This document shows, one piece after another, positions 43,692 to 53,172 of a DNA stretch of 64,000 nucleotides; within the stretch, counting starts at the first letter, position 1; every line of letters begins with the position of its first letter. The notes under the pieces were generated by a model, which made no database searches, had not been told where the DNA came from, and worked only from the letters and a program-made list of their open reading frames with translations. The translations under genes and the position numbers were made by a program. The DNA comes from Neisseria macacae ATCC 33926 (GTDB taxonomy: Bacteria > Pseudomonadota > Gammaproteobacteria > Burkholderiales > Neisseriaceae): the NCBI RefSeq assembly GCF_022749495.1, contig NZ_CP094241.1, positions 2,108,001 through 2,172,000 of the forward strand. Direction: 5' to 3'.

Positions 43692-45218
43692 ATGAATCCC
43701 ATGTATATCACTTTTGCAATCTATCTGATTGCCGTTCTCTTGATTGGTCTGGCCGCGTATTTCTCCACGCGCAATTTCGATGATTATATTTTGGGCGGGC
43801 GCAGCTTGGGTCCGTTTGTTACGGCGATGTCGGCGGGTGCGTCCGATATGTCGGGCTGGCTTTTGATGGGTCTGCCCGGGGCGATTTATCTGAGCGGCTT
43901 GAACGAGGCTTGGATTGCCATCGGCCTGGTGGTCGGCGCGTATTTCAACTGGCTTTTGGTGGCGGGCCGTCTGCGCGTACATACCGAATATGCCAATAAT
44001 GCGCTGACGCTGCCGGATTATTTCTTCCACCGCTTCGGCGCGGGCGGACATTTGATGAAAGTGGTTTCCGCGCTGATTATTCTGTTTTTCTTCACGATTT
44101 ATTGCGCCTCGGGCATTGTGGCGGGTGCAACTTTGTTCCAAAGCCTGTTTGAAGGCATGACTTACAAGCAGGCGATGTGGCTGGGTGCGGGTGCAACCAT
44201 TGCCTATACCTTCTTGGGCGGATTCTTGGCGGTCAGTTGGACGGATACGCTGCAAGCCTCTTTGATGATTTTTGCGCTGATTTTGACGCCTGTAATGGTG
44301 TATTTGGGTCTGGGCGGTGCAGAACAAATGTCTGCCGCGATTCAAAGCGTTGCCGCAGGTACGGGCAAGGAATACGACAGCTTGTTTGCTGGTACGACCG
44401 TCATCGGCATTATTTCCACCGCCGCATGGGGCTTGGGCTATTTCGGTCAGCCGCACATTTTGGCGCGCTTTATGGCGGCTGAAAGCGCGAAATCACTGGT
44501 ATCGGCACGCCGCATCGGCATGACTTGGATGGTGTTGTGTCTGGCAGGCGCAGTAGCGGTCGGTTATTTCGGTATTGCGTATTTTGGTGCAAACCCCGAC
44601 CAAACCGCTTCCATGCACGGCAACCACGAACGTATCTTCATCGCGCTTTCTACTTTATTGTTCAACCCTTGGATTGCAGGCATTATTTTGAGCGCGATTT
44701 TGGCGGCGGTCATGTCCACTTTGTCTTGCCAGCTTTTGGTTTGCTCCAGCGCGATTACCGAAGACTTCTACAAAGGCTTTTTGCGCAAAAATGCGCCGCA
44801 ATCAGAATTGGTATGGGTGGGCCGTCTGATGGTATTGGCGATTGCCATTATCTCTATTCTGATTGCGTCCGACCCTAAGAGCAAAGTTTTGGGCTTGGTG
44901 TCTTATGCGTGGGCAGGTTTCGGCGCGGCGTTCGGTCCGATTGTGATTCTGTCGGTATTGTGGAAACGCATTACGGCATACGGCGCTTTGTCGGGCATGA
45001 TTGCCGGCGCGCTGACTGTGGTGGCGTGGGTGGAGTGGGTCAAAAAACCTGCTTTGGCTGCACATGAAACCGGTATTTGGACTATGTACGAAATCGTCCC
45101 CGGCTTCATCGCCTGCTTGATTATCGCTGTTCTGGTTTCACTGACCGACAAAGAGCCGTCTCGTGAAATCCAAGAACGTTTTGAAAAAGCGGACACAGAA
45201 TACCGCGAGGCGAAATAA
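43692..45218 (+). CDS. putP: Sodium/proline symporter
   Basis: SSS-family Na+/proline cotransporter in the inner membrane, importing proline with a sodium ion. 508 residues, 13 predicted membrane segments. SAGASDMSGWLLMGLPGAIY is the classical PutP segment 2 motif, followed by AYFNWLLVAGRLR, and the Na+-site-rich AAWGLGYFGQPHILARFMA. A tail after the last segment is charged. It is followed by putA after a 276 bp gap with two DUS pairs; the two genes together form the proline-use module. Confidence 0.96.
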   Translation: MNPMYITFAIYLIAVLLIGLAAYFSTRNFDDYILGGRSLGPFVTAMSAGASDMSGWLLMGLPGAIYLSGLNEAWIAIGLVVGAYFNWLLVAGRLRVHTEYANNALTLPDYFFHRFGAGGHLMKVVSALIILFFFTIYCASGIVAGATLFQSLFEGMTYKQAMWLGAGATIAYTFLGGFLAVSWTDTLQASLMIFALILTPVMVYLGLGGAEQMSAAIQSVAAGTGKEYDSLFAGTTVIGIISTAAWGLGYFGQPHILARFMAAESAKSLVSARRIGMTWMVLCLAGAVAVGYFGIAYFGANPDQTASMHGNHERIFIALSTLLFNPWIAGIILSAILAAVMSTLSCQLLVCSSAITEDFYKGFLRKNAPQSELVWVGRLMVLAIAIISILIASDPKSKVLGLVSYAWAGFGAAFGPIVILSVLWKRITAYGALSGMIAGALTVVAWVEWVKKPALAAHETGIWTMYEIVPGFIACLIIAVLVSLTDKEPSREIQERFEKADTEYREAK

Positions 45219-45221
45219 GTG

Positions 45222-45260
45222 TTTTCAGACGACCTGCCGTTGACCGTAGGTCGTCTGAAT
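45222..45260. terminator. DUS inverted repeat (1) between putP and putA
   Basis: TTTTCAGACGACCT faces AGGTCGTCTGAA with AG ends inward. T run after the second arm. Terminates putP. Confidence 0.75.
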
Positions 45261-45426
45261 TTTTATACGGGAAGGCAGGTTTTATTTTTATATTGATGCT
45301 CATGCGGATAATGCACTCTTTGGACTTTATCTGCTTTTTATCAAAGCAAAAAATCCTGTTTTTGAGATAAATTGCTTGTCCGACCCTTATAAATTTATTA
45401 AGATATTATCTATATGCTTTAAATCT

Positions 45427-45466
45427 TTTCAGACGACCTCGAAAAGGGATGGGGTCGTCTGAAAAT
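45427..45466. terminator. DUS inverted repeat (2) upstream of putA
   Basis: CTTTTCAGACGACCTC faces GGGGTCGTCTGAAAA. It lies 30-70 bp before the putA start, so it would fall inside or next to the putA 5' leader; it may be transcribed. Confidence 0.7.
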
Positions 45467-45494
45467 CATCATAAAAACTTTGGAGAACCTTAAA

Positions 45495-48400
45495 ATGTTT
45501 GACTTTGCTTTTCCGACACAAACGCCACTGCGCCAAGCGATTACCGATGCTTACCGCCGCGACGAAATCGAAGCCGTTCAGGATATGCTGCAACGCGCCC
45601 AGATGAGCGATGAGGAGCGTCGGGCGGCGTCCGAACTCGCGCGCCGTTTGGTTACGCAGGTTCGTGCCAGCCGCACCAAAGCCAGCGGGGTGGATGCGCT
45701 GATGCACGAGTTTTCGCTCTCCAGCGAAGAAGGCATTGCGCTGATGTGTCTGGCGGAAGCTTTGCTGCGCATTCCCGACAATGCGACACGCGACCGCCTG
45801 ATTGCCGACAAAATTTCCGAAGGCAACTGGAAAAGCCATTTGAACAACAGCCCGTCCCTGTTCGTCAACGCCGCCGCATGGGGCTTGCTGATTACCGGCA
45901 AACTGACCGCGCCGAGCGACAAGCAGATGGGTTCGGCTCTGAACCGCCTCGTCAGCAAAGGCGGCGCGCCCCTGATCCGCCAAGGCGTGAACTACGCCAT
46001 GCGCCTGTTGGGCAAGCAGTTTGTTACTGGACAAACCATTGAAGAAGCGCTGCAAAACGGCAAAGAGCGCGAAAAAATGGGCTACCGCTTCTCCTTCGAT
46101 ATGTTGGGCGAAGCCGCCTACACCCAAGAAGATGCCGACCGCTATTACAACGACTACGTTCAAGCCATTCACGCCATCGGCAAAGATGCTGCCGGACAAG
46201 GCGTTTACGAAGGCAACGGCATTTCCGTCAAACTTTCCGCCATCCATCCGCGCTATTCCCGCGCCCAACACGAACGCGTGATGAGCGAACTCCTACCTCG
46301 TCTGAAAGAGCTGTTCCTTTTGGGTAAAAAATACGATATCGGTATCAACATCGACGCCGAAGAAGCCAACCGTTTGGAGCTGTCTTTGGATTTGATGGAA
46401 GCACTCGTTTCCGACCCCGATTTAGCCGGTTACAAAGGCATCGGCTTTGTCGTTCAGGCATATCAAAAACGCTGCCCCTTCGTCATCGACTATCTGATTG
46501 ACCTTGCCCGCCGCAACAACCAAAAACTGATGATCCGCCTCGTCAAAGGCGCGTACTGGGACAGCGAAATCAAATGGGCGCAAGTGGACGGCCTGGACGG
46601 CTATCCGACTTACACCCGCAAAGTCCATACCGACATCTCCTACCTCGCCTGCGCGCGCAAACTGCTGGACGCGCAAGACGCCGTGTTCCCGCAATTCGCC
46701 ACCCACAACGCCTACACCTTGGGCGCGATTTACCAAATGGGCAAAGGCAAAGACTTTGAACACCAATGCCTGCACGGCATGGGCGAAACCTTGTACGACC
46801 AAGTGGTCGGCCCGCAAAACTTAGGCCGCCGCGTGCGTGTGTACGCCCCGGTCGGTACGCACGAAACCCTGCTCGCCTACTTGGTGCGCCGTCTGTTGGA
46901 AAACGGCGCGAACTCGTCGTTTGTCAACCAAATCGTCGATGAAAACATCAGCATCGACACGCTGATCCGCAGCCCGTTCGACACCATCGCCGAACAAGGC
47001 ATCCACCTGCACAACGCCTTGCCGCTGCCGCGCGATTTGTACGGCAGGGGTCGTCTGAATTCCCAAGGCGTCGATTTCAGCAACGAAACCGTGTTGCAAC
47101 AGCTTCAAGAAAAACTCAACCGCGCTGCCGCGCAAGACTTCCACGCCGCATCCATTATCAACGGTAAAGCCCGCGATGTCGGCGAAGCGCAACCGATTAA
47201 AAACCCCGCCGACCACGACGACATCGTCGGCACAGTCAGCTTTGCCGATGCCGCGCTTGCCCAAGAAGCCGTCGGTGCAGCCGTTGCCGCGTTTCCTGAA
47301 TGGAGCGCGACGCCAGCCGCCGAGCGCGCCGAATGCCTGCGTCGCTTCGCCGATTTGCTGGAGCAGCACACCCCCGCGCTGATGATGCTTGCCGTGCGCG
47401 AAGCGGGTAAAACGCTGAACAACGCCGTCGCCGAAGTGCGCGAAGCCGTCGATTTTTGCCGCTACTACGCAGGCGAAGCCGAAAACACCCTGCCCAAAGA
47501 TGCCAAAGCCGTCGGCGCCATCGTCGCCATCAGCCCGTGGAACTTCCCGCTCGCCATCTTTACCGGCGAAGTCGTTTCCGCATTGGCAGCCGGCAACACC
47601 GTTATCGCCAAACCTGCCGAACAAACCAGCCTGATTGCCAGCTACGCTGTTTCCCTGATGCACGAAGCAGGCATCCCGACTTCCGCCTTGCAACTTGTGC
47701 TCGGCGCAGGCGATGTCGGCGCAGCGCTGACAGGCGATCCGCGTATCGGCGGCGTGATTTTCACCGGCTCGACCGAAGTGGCGCAACTGATTAACAAAGC
47801 CCTTGCCAAACGCGACGACAGCCCCGTCTTGATTGCCGAAACCGGCGGTCAAAACGCCATGATTGTCGATTCTACCGCGCTGCCCGAGCAAGTTTGTTTG
47901 GACGTGCTCAACTCCGCCTTTGACAGCGCGGGACAACGCTGCTCCGCCCTGCGTATCCTTTGCGTTCAAGAAGATGTCGCCGACAAGATGCTCGCCATCA
48001 TCAAAGGCGCAATGGACGAATTGGTCGTCGGCAAACCCGTTCAGCTCACCACCGACGTAGGCCCCGTTATCGATGCCGAAGCGCAGCAAAACCTGCAATC
48101 GCACATCAATAAAATGAAAGGCGTTGCCAAGTCTTACCACGAAGTCAAAGCCGCTTCCGATGTTGATCCTGCGAAATCCACTTTCGTGCTGCCGATTTTG
48201 TTCGAACTCAACAATTTGAACGAACTCACCCGCGAAGTCTTCGGTCCCGTCCTGCACGTTGTCCGCTACCGCGCCGACGAACTTGACCAAATCATCGACC
48301 AAATCAACAGCAAAGGCTACGCGCTCACCAGCGGCGTACACAGCCGCATCGAAGGCACGGTCAAACGCATCCGCGAACGTATCGAAGCGGGTAACGTTTA

Positions 48401-49100
48401 CGTCAACCGCAACATCGTCGGCGCCGTCGTCGGCGTACAACCGTTCGGCGGACACGGTATGTCAGGTACAGGCCCGAAAGCGGGCGGTTCGTTCTATCTG
48501 CAAAAACTGACCCGCATGCCCGAATGGGTTGCACCGCCGCTGAGCCGCATCGGACAAGCGGACGAAGCCGCACTCAAACGCCTCGAAGCCCTGATTCACA
48601 AGCTGCCGTTTAATGCTGAAGAGAAAAAATCAGCGGCATCGGCATTGGGACACGCCCGCATCCGCACCCTGCGCCAAGCAGAATCTGTCTTGGTCGGCCC
48701 GACCGGCGAACGCAACGCCATGAGCTGGCGTGCGCCCAAACGCGTCTGGGTACACGGCGGCAGCCTCCTGCAAGCCTTCTGCGCCCTGACCGAACTTGCC
48801 GCCGCAGGCATCGTAACCGTCGTCGAACCCGACAGCCCGCTTGCCTCCTACACCGCCGACCTCGAAGGCCTGCTGCAAGTCAACAGCAAACCTGAAAGCA
48901 CAGGCGTGCACCACGTCGCCGCCCTAAGCCCGCTGGACAGCAGCCGCAAGCAAGAGCTGGCAAACCGCGACGGCGCACTTATCCGCATCCTCCCGTCCGA
49001 ACAAGGCTTGGACATCCTGCAAGTGTTTGAAGAAATCTCTTGCAGCGTCAACACCACAGCCGCCGGCGGCAACGCCAGCCTGATGGCCGTTTCCGACTAA
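45495..49100 (+). CDS. putA: Bifunctional proline dehydrogenase / P5C dehydrogenase
   Basis: Oxidises proline to glutamate in two steps, giving electrons to quinone (FAD domain) and to NAD+. 1201 residues. Proline dehydrogenase barrel (about 180-520) shows RLVKGAYWDSEIKWAQ and FATHNAYTL. The aldehyde-dehydrogenase half (about 560-1010) has ISPWNFPLAIFTGEV, the Glu of IAETGGQN near 780 and the catalytic Cys of SAGQRCSALR near 816. It begins without the ribbon-helix-helix DNA-binding domain of enterobacterial PutA, so it is not expected to self-repress. Start at 45495 by GGAG spacing; a TTG five codons upstream is possible. Internal DUS at about 47049. Confidence 0.96.
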   Translation: MFDFAFPTQTPLRQAITDAYRRDEIEAVQDMLQRAQMSDEERRAASELARRLVTQVRASRTKASGVDALMHEFSLSSEEGIALMCLAEALLRIPDNATRDRLIADKISEGNWKSHLNNSPSLFVNAAAWGLLITGKLTAPSDKQMGSALNRLVSKGGAPLIRQGVNYAMRLLGKQFVTGQTIEEALQNGKEREKMGYRFSFDMLGEAAYTQEDADRYYNDYVQAIHAIGKDAAGQGVYEGNGISVKLSAIHPRYSRAQHERVMSELLPRLKELFLLGKKYDIGINIDAEEANRLELSLDLMEALVSDPDLAGYKGIGFVVQAYQKRCPFVIDYLIDLARRNNQKLMIRLVKGAYWDSEIKWAQVDGLDGYPTYTRKVHTDISYLACARKLLDAQDAVFPQFATHNAYTLGAIYQMGKGKDFEHQCLHGMGETLYDQVVGPQNLGRRVRVYAPVGTHETLLAYLVRRLLENGANSSFVNQIVDENISIDTLIRSPFDTIAEQGIHLHNALPLPRDLYGRGRLNSQGVDFSNETVLQQLQEKLNRAAAQDFHAASIINGKARDVGEAQPIKNPADHDDIVGTVSFADAALAQEAVGAAVAAFPEWSATPAAERAECLRRFADLLEQHTPALMMLAVREAGKTLNNAVAEVREAVDFCRYYAGEAENTLPKDAKAVGAIVAISPWNFPLAIFTGEVVSALAAGNTVIAKPAEQTSLIASYAVSLMHEAGIPTSALQLVLGAGDVGAALTGDPRIGGVIFTGSTEVAQLINKALAKRDDSPVLIAETGGQNAMIVDSTALPEQVCLDVLNSAFDSAGQRCSALRILCVQEDVADKMLAIIKGAMDELVVGKPVQLTTDVGPVIDAEAQQNLQSHINKMKGVAKSYHEVKAASDVDPAKSTFVLPILFELNNLNELTREVFGPVLHVVRYRADELDQIIDQINSKGYALTSGVHSRIEGTVKRIRERIEAGNVYVNRNIVGAVVGVQPFGGHGMSGTGPKAGGSFYLQKLTRMPEWVAPPLSRIGQADEAALKRLEALIHKLPFNAEEKKSAASALGHARIRTLRQAESVLVGPTGERNAMSWRAPKRVWVHGGSLLQAFCALTELAAAGIVTVVEPDSPLASYTADLEGLLQVNSKPESTGVHHVAALSPLDSSRKQELANRDGALIRILPSEQGLDILQVFEEISCSVNTTAAGGNASLMAVSD

Positions 49101-49131
49101 AAGGATTGAATAAACGCTAGAGCGTTTGAAC

Positions 49132-49189
49132 AAAGGTCGTCTGAAAACGTTAGCAAAACCTGCTAAGTCCGTTTTCAGACGACCTTTTT
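49132..49189. terminator. DUS inverted-repeat terminator after putA
   Basis: AAAGGTCGTCTGAAAACG faces CGTTTTCAGACGACCTTTTT with a T run. The loop is 22 bases. Confidence 0.85.
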
Positions 49190-49215
49190 ATGCTTTGATG
49201 AAAAGTCGGATTCGT

Positions 49216-49372
49216 TATAGTGGATTAACTTTAAATCAGGACAAGGCGACGAAGTCGCAGACAGGACAGATAGTACGGAACCGATTCACTTGGTGCTTCA
49301 GCACCTTAGAGAATCATTCTCTTTGAGCTAAGGCGAGGCAACGCCGTACCGGTTTAAAGTTAATCCACTATA
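49216..49372. repeat. Correia element (long form, 157 bp)
   Basis: Complete, with both terminal repeats and the internal block, between the putA and nqrF 3' ends (convergent). Confidence 0.95.
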
Positions 49373-49509
49373 ACTTATGCCTTCAAAAATGAAGCAGAAA
49401 TTTGAGTGATATCGCGGATAAGATGAGGAGGCAACTTATTCCGGTTATTTCGACAAATAGGGATAACGGCAGGCAAATACCCTACTTCTATTTCAATTCA
49501 CATCAACAA

Positions 49510-49539
49510 AAAAGGAAGAAACCGAGGTTTCTTCCTTTT
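49510..49539 (-). terminator. Intrinsic terminator of the nqr operon
   Basis: AAAAGGAAGAAACC and its exact reverse complement form a 14 bp stem with a 2-base loop; on the minus strand TTTTTT follows. It is just after the nqrF stop. No DUS is involved. Confidence 0.9.
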
Positions 49540-49557
49540 GTATTTGAAGCCGAATAT

Positions 49558-50775
49558 TTAACCGCCGAAATCATCCAAGAGGATGTTTTCATCTTCCACG
49601 CCCAAGTCTTTGAGCATTTTGATGACGGACTGGTTCATGATTGGCGGGCCGCACATATAGAATTCGCAGTCTTCCGGTGCTTCGTGGTTTTTCAGGTGGT
49701 TTTCGTAAACCACGTTGTGGATGAAGCCTGTGTAGCCGTCCCAGTTGTCTTCCGGCAGCGGGTCGGACAAGGCGACGTGCCATGTGAAGTTCGGGAACTC
49801 TGCTGCGAGTTGGTCGAAGTCTTCAACATAGAACATTTCGCGTTTGGAGCGTGCGCCGTACCAGAAGGTGATTTTGCGTTTGGATTTCAAACGTTTCAAC
49901 TGGTCGAAAATGTGGGAACGCATCGGCGCCATACCTGCACCGCCGCCGATGAATACCATTTCGGCATCGGTGTCTTTGGCGAAGAATTCGCCGAACGGAC
50001 CGGAGATGGTTACTTTATCGCCGGGTTTAAGCGACCAAATGTAGGACGACATTTGTCCCGGAGGCGCATCGGGTACGCGCGGAGGCGGCGTGGCGATACG
50101 CACGTTCAGCATGATGATGCCTTTTTCTTCTGGATACGAAGCCATGGAGTAGGCACGCAAAATCGGCTCGTCCACTTTGGAAACGTATTGCCACAGATTG
50201 TATTTATCCCAGTCTTCGTGATATTCCTTAGGAATGTCGAAGTCTTTGTAGGCAACGGTGTGCGGCGGGGCTTCGATTTGAATGTAGCCGCCGGCGCGGA
50301 AGGGAACTTCCTCGCCTTCGGGAATGGCAAGCTTGAGTTCTTTAATGAACGTGGCTTTGTTGTCGTTAGAGATGACTGTGCATTCCCATTTTTTCACGCC
50401 GAACACTTCTTCCGGCACTTCGATGTCCATGTCGGTTTTGACGTTAACTTGACAGGACAGTCGGCAGCCTTCGCGTGCTTCGCGTTTGCTGATGTGGGAC
50501 AACTCGGTCGGCAGAATGTCGCCGCCGCCGCTTTTCACGACAACGCGGCATTGTCCGCACGAACCGCCGCCACCGCAGGCGGAGGGAACGAAGATGCCTT
50601 GGCTGGCAAGCGCGCCCAGCAGTTTGCCGCCGGCGGGCATAGTCAGCTCTTTTTCATCATTGACTTTGATGGTGATGTCGCCTTCGCTCACCAGCTTGGA
50701 TTTGGCAAACAGAATCATCAGTGCCAAAGCCAAGACGATGACGGTGAACATCACGATACCTAAGATGATTTCCAT
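49558..50775 (-). CDS. nqrF: Na+-NQR subunit F
   Basis: NADH-oxidising entry subunit of the sodium-pumping NADH:quinone reductase. 405 residues: an N-terminal membrane helix (about 3-25), a 2Fe-2S ferredoxin domain with cysteines in SACGGGGSCGQCRV plus RLSCQVNVK, then an FAD domain (RAYSMASYPEEKG) and an NADH domain (VFIGGGAGMAPMRS, FYVEDF). Last gene of nqrABCDE-yciI-nqrF. Confidence 0.97.
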   Translation of the reverse strand: MEIILGIVMFTVIVLALALMILFAKSKLVSEGDITIKVNDEKELTMPAGGKLLGALASQGIFVPSACGGGGSCGQCRVVVKSGGGDILPTELSHISKREAREGCRLSCQVNVKTDMDIEVPEEVFGVKKWECTVISNDNKATFIKELKLAIPEGEEVPFRAGGYIQIEAPPHTVAYKDFDIPKEYHEDWDKYNLWQYVSKVDEPILRAYSMASYPEEKGIIMLNVRIATPPPRVPDAPPGQMSSYIWSLKPGDKVTISGPFGEFFAKDTDAEMVFIGGGAGMAPMRSHIFDQLKRLKSKRKITFWYGARSKREMFYVEDFDQLAAEFPNFTWHVALSDPLPEDNWDGYTGFIHNVVYENHLKNHEAPEDCEFYMCGPPIMNQSVIKMLKDLGVEDENILLDDFGG

Positions 50776-50840
50776 AGGTGTTCCTTTAATTCAAAAATAT
50801 TTTTGGCTGCGCCAAATGGAGTTTTAGGTCGTCTGAAAAT

Positions 50841-51131
50841 TCAGGCCCCGGCATAGTGGCTTAAATCAGGTGCGGTTTTGCTGGGGATAAACTCGGTTAT
50901 CGCGTAATCGGCAATACCTGCTTGGCGGAAAGGGTCTTCGCTAATGATACGTTCCACTTCGTCGCGGCCGGCGGCTTGGGCGATGATAATGCCGCCGGTG
51001 CGCGGTTCTTTCCGCCCTGAAAACAGAAATACGCCTGCCTGATAGTAGCGGTCTAAAAATTGGCGGTGGGCAGCCAAGTGTTGTTCTATTTGAGCAAGTT
51101 CGGCGGTGTAGGTCAGCGAAATGATAAACAT
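50841..51131 (-). CDS. YciI-family protein lodged in the nqr operon
   Basis: 96 residues of the YciI/dimeric ferredoxin-like barrel fold (MFIISLTYTAELAQIEQHLAAHRQFLDRYYQAGVFL, then EDPFRQAGIADYAITEF). The family has an active-site His/Asp pair and is often an accessory domain of redox or metabolite pathways; here the role is unknown. It is flanked by two DUS, AG-DUS at 51153-51164 and AG-mucDUS at 50826-50837, like a cassette. Standard nqr operons run E directly to F. Confidence 0.85.
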   Translation of the reverse strand: MFIISLTYTAELAQIEQHLAAHRQFLDRYYQAGVFLFSGRKEPRTGGIIIAQAAGRDEVERIISEDPFRQAGIADYAITEFIPSKTAPDLSHYAGA

Positions 51132-51172
51132 GTTTTTCCTTCCGTTCTATTTTTCAGACGGCCTGAACGTTT

Positions 51173-51766
51173 TTACAACTGGATACCTGAAAACGACATA
51201 AACGCCATCGCCATCAGGCCGGCGGAGATGAAGGTGATGCCCAGTCCTTTAAGGCCTTTGGGAGTGTCCGAATATTTCATTTTCTCGGTAATGCCCGCCA
51301 AAGCGACAATCGCCAACATCCAGCCCAAGCCCGCGCCGAAGCCGTACACGACGGATTCGCCGAAGTTGTATTCGCGTTGCGCCATAAACGAAACGGCACC
51401 GAAAATCGCGCAGTTTACGGTAATCAGCGGCAGGTAGATACCCAGCGCGTTATAGAGGGCGGGAACGAATTTGTCCAAGAACATTTCCAGAATCTGCACC
51501 AAAGCCGCAATCACGCCGATGAAGGTGATGAATTTCAGGAAAGTCAAATCCACGCCTTTGACAATCGCGCCGTCTTTGAGCAGCGAGTAAACGAGCTGGT
51601 TGGCAGGGACGGACAGACCGAGTACGAAGGTAACGGCAACGCCCAAGCCGAATGCGGTGGATACTTTTTTCGATACCGCCAAAAAAGTACACATGCCCAA
51701 GAAGAAGGACAGCGCCATGTTTTCAATGAAGACGGATTTCACAAAAAGGCTTAAATAGTGTTCCAT
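51173..51766 (-). CDS. nqrE: Na+-NQR subunit E
   Basis: 197-residue integral membrane subunit with six membrane helices and the conserved cysteines (GMCTFLAV and ITVNCAIFG) that hold the Fe centre shared with NqrD. Begins 3 bases after nqrD. The start ATG 51766 follows a normal RBS overlap region. Confidence 0.96.
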   Translation of the reverse strand: MEHYLSLFVKSVFIENMALSFFLGMCTFLAVSKKVSTAFGLGVAVTFVLGLSVPANQLVYSLLKDGAIVKGVDLTFLKFITFIGVIAALVQILEMFLDKFVPALYNALGIYLPLITVNCAIFGAVSFMAQREYNFGESVVYGFGAGLGWMLAIVALAGITEKMKYSDTPKGLKGLGITFISAGLMAMAFMSFSGIQL

Positions 51767-51769
51767 TTT

Positions 51770-52396
51770 TTATTCCTCCGCCTGTTCGGGTTTCCATGTG
51801 CGCAAACCCCAAATCAAAAAGCCGATGATGAAGAACGCGCTCGGTGCCAGCAGGAAGAGGCCGTTGGTTTGATACCAGCCGCCATCCTGTACGGTTTGGA
51901 AAACGGTGTAGCCCAAGAGTTTGCCTGAGCCGACAAGCTCACGGATGGTTGCGATGATAATCAGCATCATGCCGTAACCTGCGCCGTTACCGATGCCGTC
52001 CACCAGGCTTTCCAGCGGCGGCTCTTTCATGGCGAAAGCTTCGGCACGACCCATCACGATACAATTGGTAATAATCAGGCCGACGAATACGGAGAGCTGT
52101 TTGGACAATTCGTAGGCGTAGGCCTGCAACAATTGGTCAACCAGCGTAACCAGCGACGCGACAATCGCCATCTGCACGATAATACGGATGCTGTTGGGGA
52201 TGTAGTTGCGTACCAGCGAGATGAAGAAGCTGGAAAAACCGGTTACCAAACTGACGGAAATACCCATCACGATGGCCGTCTGAAGTTTGGTGGTAACCGC
52301 CAGCGCCGAACAAATACCCAAAACCTGCAAGGCAATCGGGTTATTGTCGATAAAGGGTGAAAACATTAAATGTTTCAAGCGTTTCATATCAGCCAT
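51770..52396 (-). CDS. nqrD: Na+-NQR subunit D
   Basis: 208-residue membrane subunit homologous to NqrE, with the conserved cysteines in LGICSALAVTT and IITNCIVMGRAEAFA. The ATG shares a base with the nqrC stop (TAATG). It contains an internal TGGCCGTCTGAA DUS variant (52273-52284). Confidence 0.96.
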   Translation of the reverse strand: MADMKRLKHLMFSPFIDNNPIALQVLGICSALAVTTKLQTAIVMGISVSLVTGFSSFFISLVRNYIPNSIRIIVQMAIVASLVTLVDQLLQAYAYELSKQLSVFVGLIITNCIVMGRAEAFAMKEPPLESLVDGIGNGAGYGMMLIIIATIRELVGSGKLLGYTVFQTVQDGGWYQTNGLFLLAPSAFFIIGFLIWGLRTWKPEQAEE

Positions 52397-53172
52397 TATT
52401 GTGCTCCTGCTGATTTCAATTTATTCAGGTAGGGGATATAGCCGTTTTCGCCGAACCAGTAGGCAAACGAACCTTGTACGCCTTTGGAAGTCAGCGATGC
52501 GCCGGAAAGGGCATCTACGCCATGTTCTTTGTCCGAGCTTCCGCCTTTGGAAACATGCAGGGCAAGTTTGCCTTGTTCGTCAAAGAGTTTTTTGCCGACG
52601 AATTTTTGTTGCCACAACGGATTGCCGATTTCGCCGCCCAAGCCCGGAGTTTCGCCTTGGTCGTAGTAAGTGATGCCGTTGATGGTGTTGCCGTCAGGTT
52701 GGATGGCGACGAAGCCGTACATGACCGACCACAGACCGTTACCGTGCATAGGCAGGATGATTTGGCTGACTTTGCCGTCATCGCCTTTTACCAAATAAAC
52801 TTCGGTGTATTTGGCGCGGCTTTTGATGCCTGCCAAATCGTCTTCTGGTTTGATTTGGATGCTTTGGGCAGAGTCTTTGCCGGCAACGCGCGCGCTGAAA
52901 TCTTTCGGCGCGTCTTTCACATATTCGCCGGTCGCCAAATCGACCACGCGCTGTTCGATGCGGTCGGCAAAGGTTTTGCTGATGTCGGTATTTTTATCGA
53001 GCAAACCGGCAACGCTCAGGATGTAGCTTTGTTTATCTTGAACCTTTTGCTTTTCCTGCACCGGTTTCAAGCCGACAACCGCGCCCGCCACGATGACCGA
53101 GCAAATCAGGCTGACCGCCAATACCACAATCAGCGTGCCGCTGAAGCTGTCTTTATCGAATTTCTTAGCCAT
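52396..53172 (-). CDS. nqrC: Na+-NQR subunit C
   Basis: 258-residue subunit with one N-terminal membrane helix (about 11-33) and a periplasmic domain carrying covalent FMN on the Thr of the SGASLTSKG motif. ApbE-type FMN transfer is needed for that; the flavin transferase gene is not in the window. Overlaps nqrB by 8 bases. The start at 53172 (MAKKFDKDSFSGT) is chosen over a longer frame on homology. Confidence 0.96.
   Translation of the reverse strand: MAKKFDKDSFSGTLIVVLAVSLICSVIVAGAVVGLKPVQEKQKVQDKQSYILSVAGLLDKNTDISKTFADRIEQRVVDLATGEYVKDAPKDFSARVAGKDSAQSIQIKPEDDLAGIKSRAKYTEVYLVKGDDGKVSQIILPMHGNGLWSVMYGFVAIQPDGNTINGITYYDQGETPGLGGEIGNPLWQQKFVGKKLFDEQGKLALHVSKGGSSDKEHGVDALSGASLTSKGVQGSFAYWFGENGYIPYLNKLKSAGAQ

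Noticed and set aside
46821..48455. A 544-codon minus-strand open frame opposite putA
   Set aside because: putA is certain on the other strand; this is a shadow frame with no RBS or recognised domain.
49402..50763. A 453-codon plus-strand open frame opposite nqrF
   Set aside because: nqrF is certain. The frame is full of Phe, His and Arg typical of a reverse reading and has no start signal.
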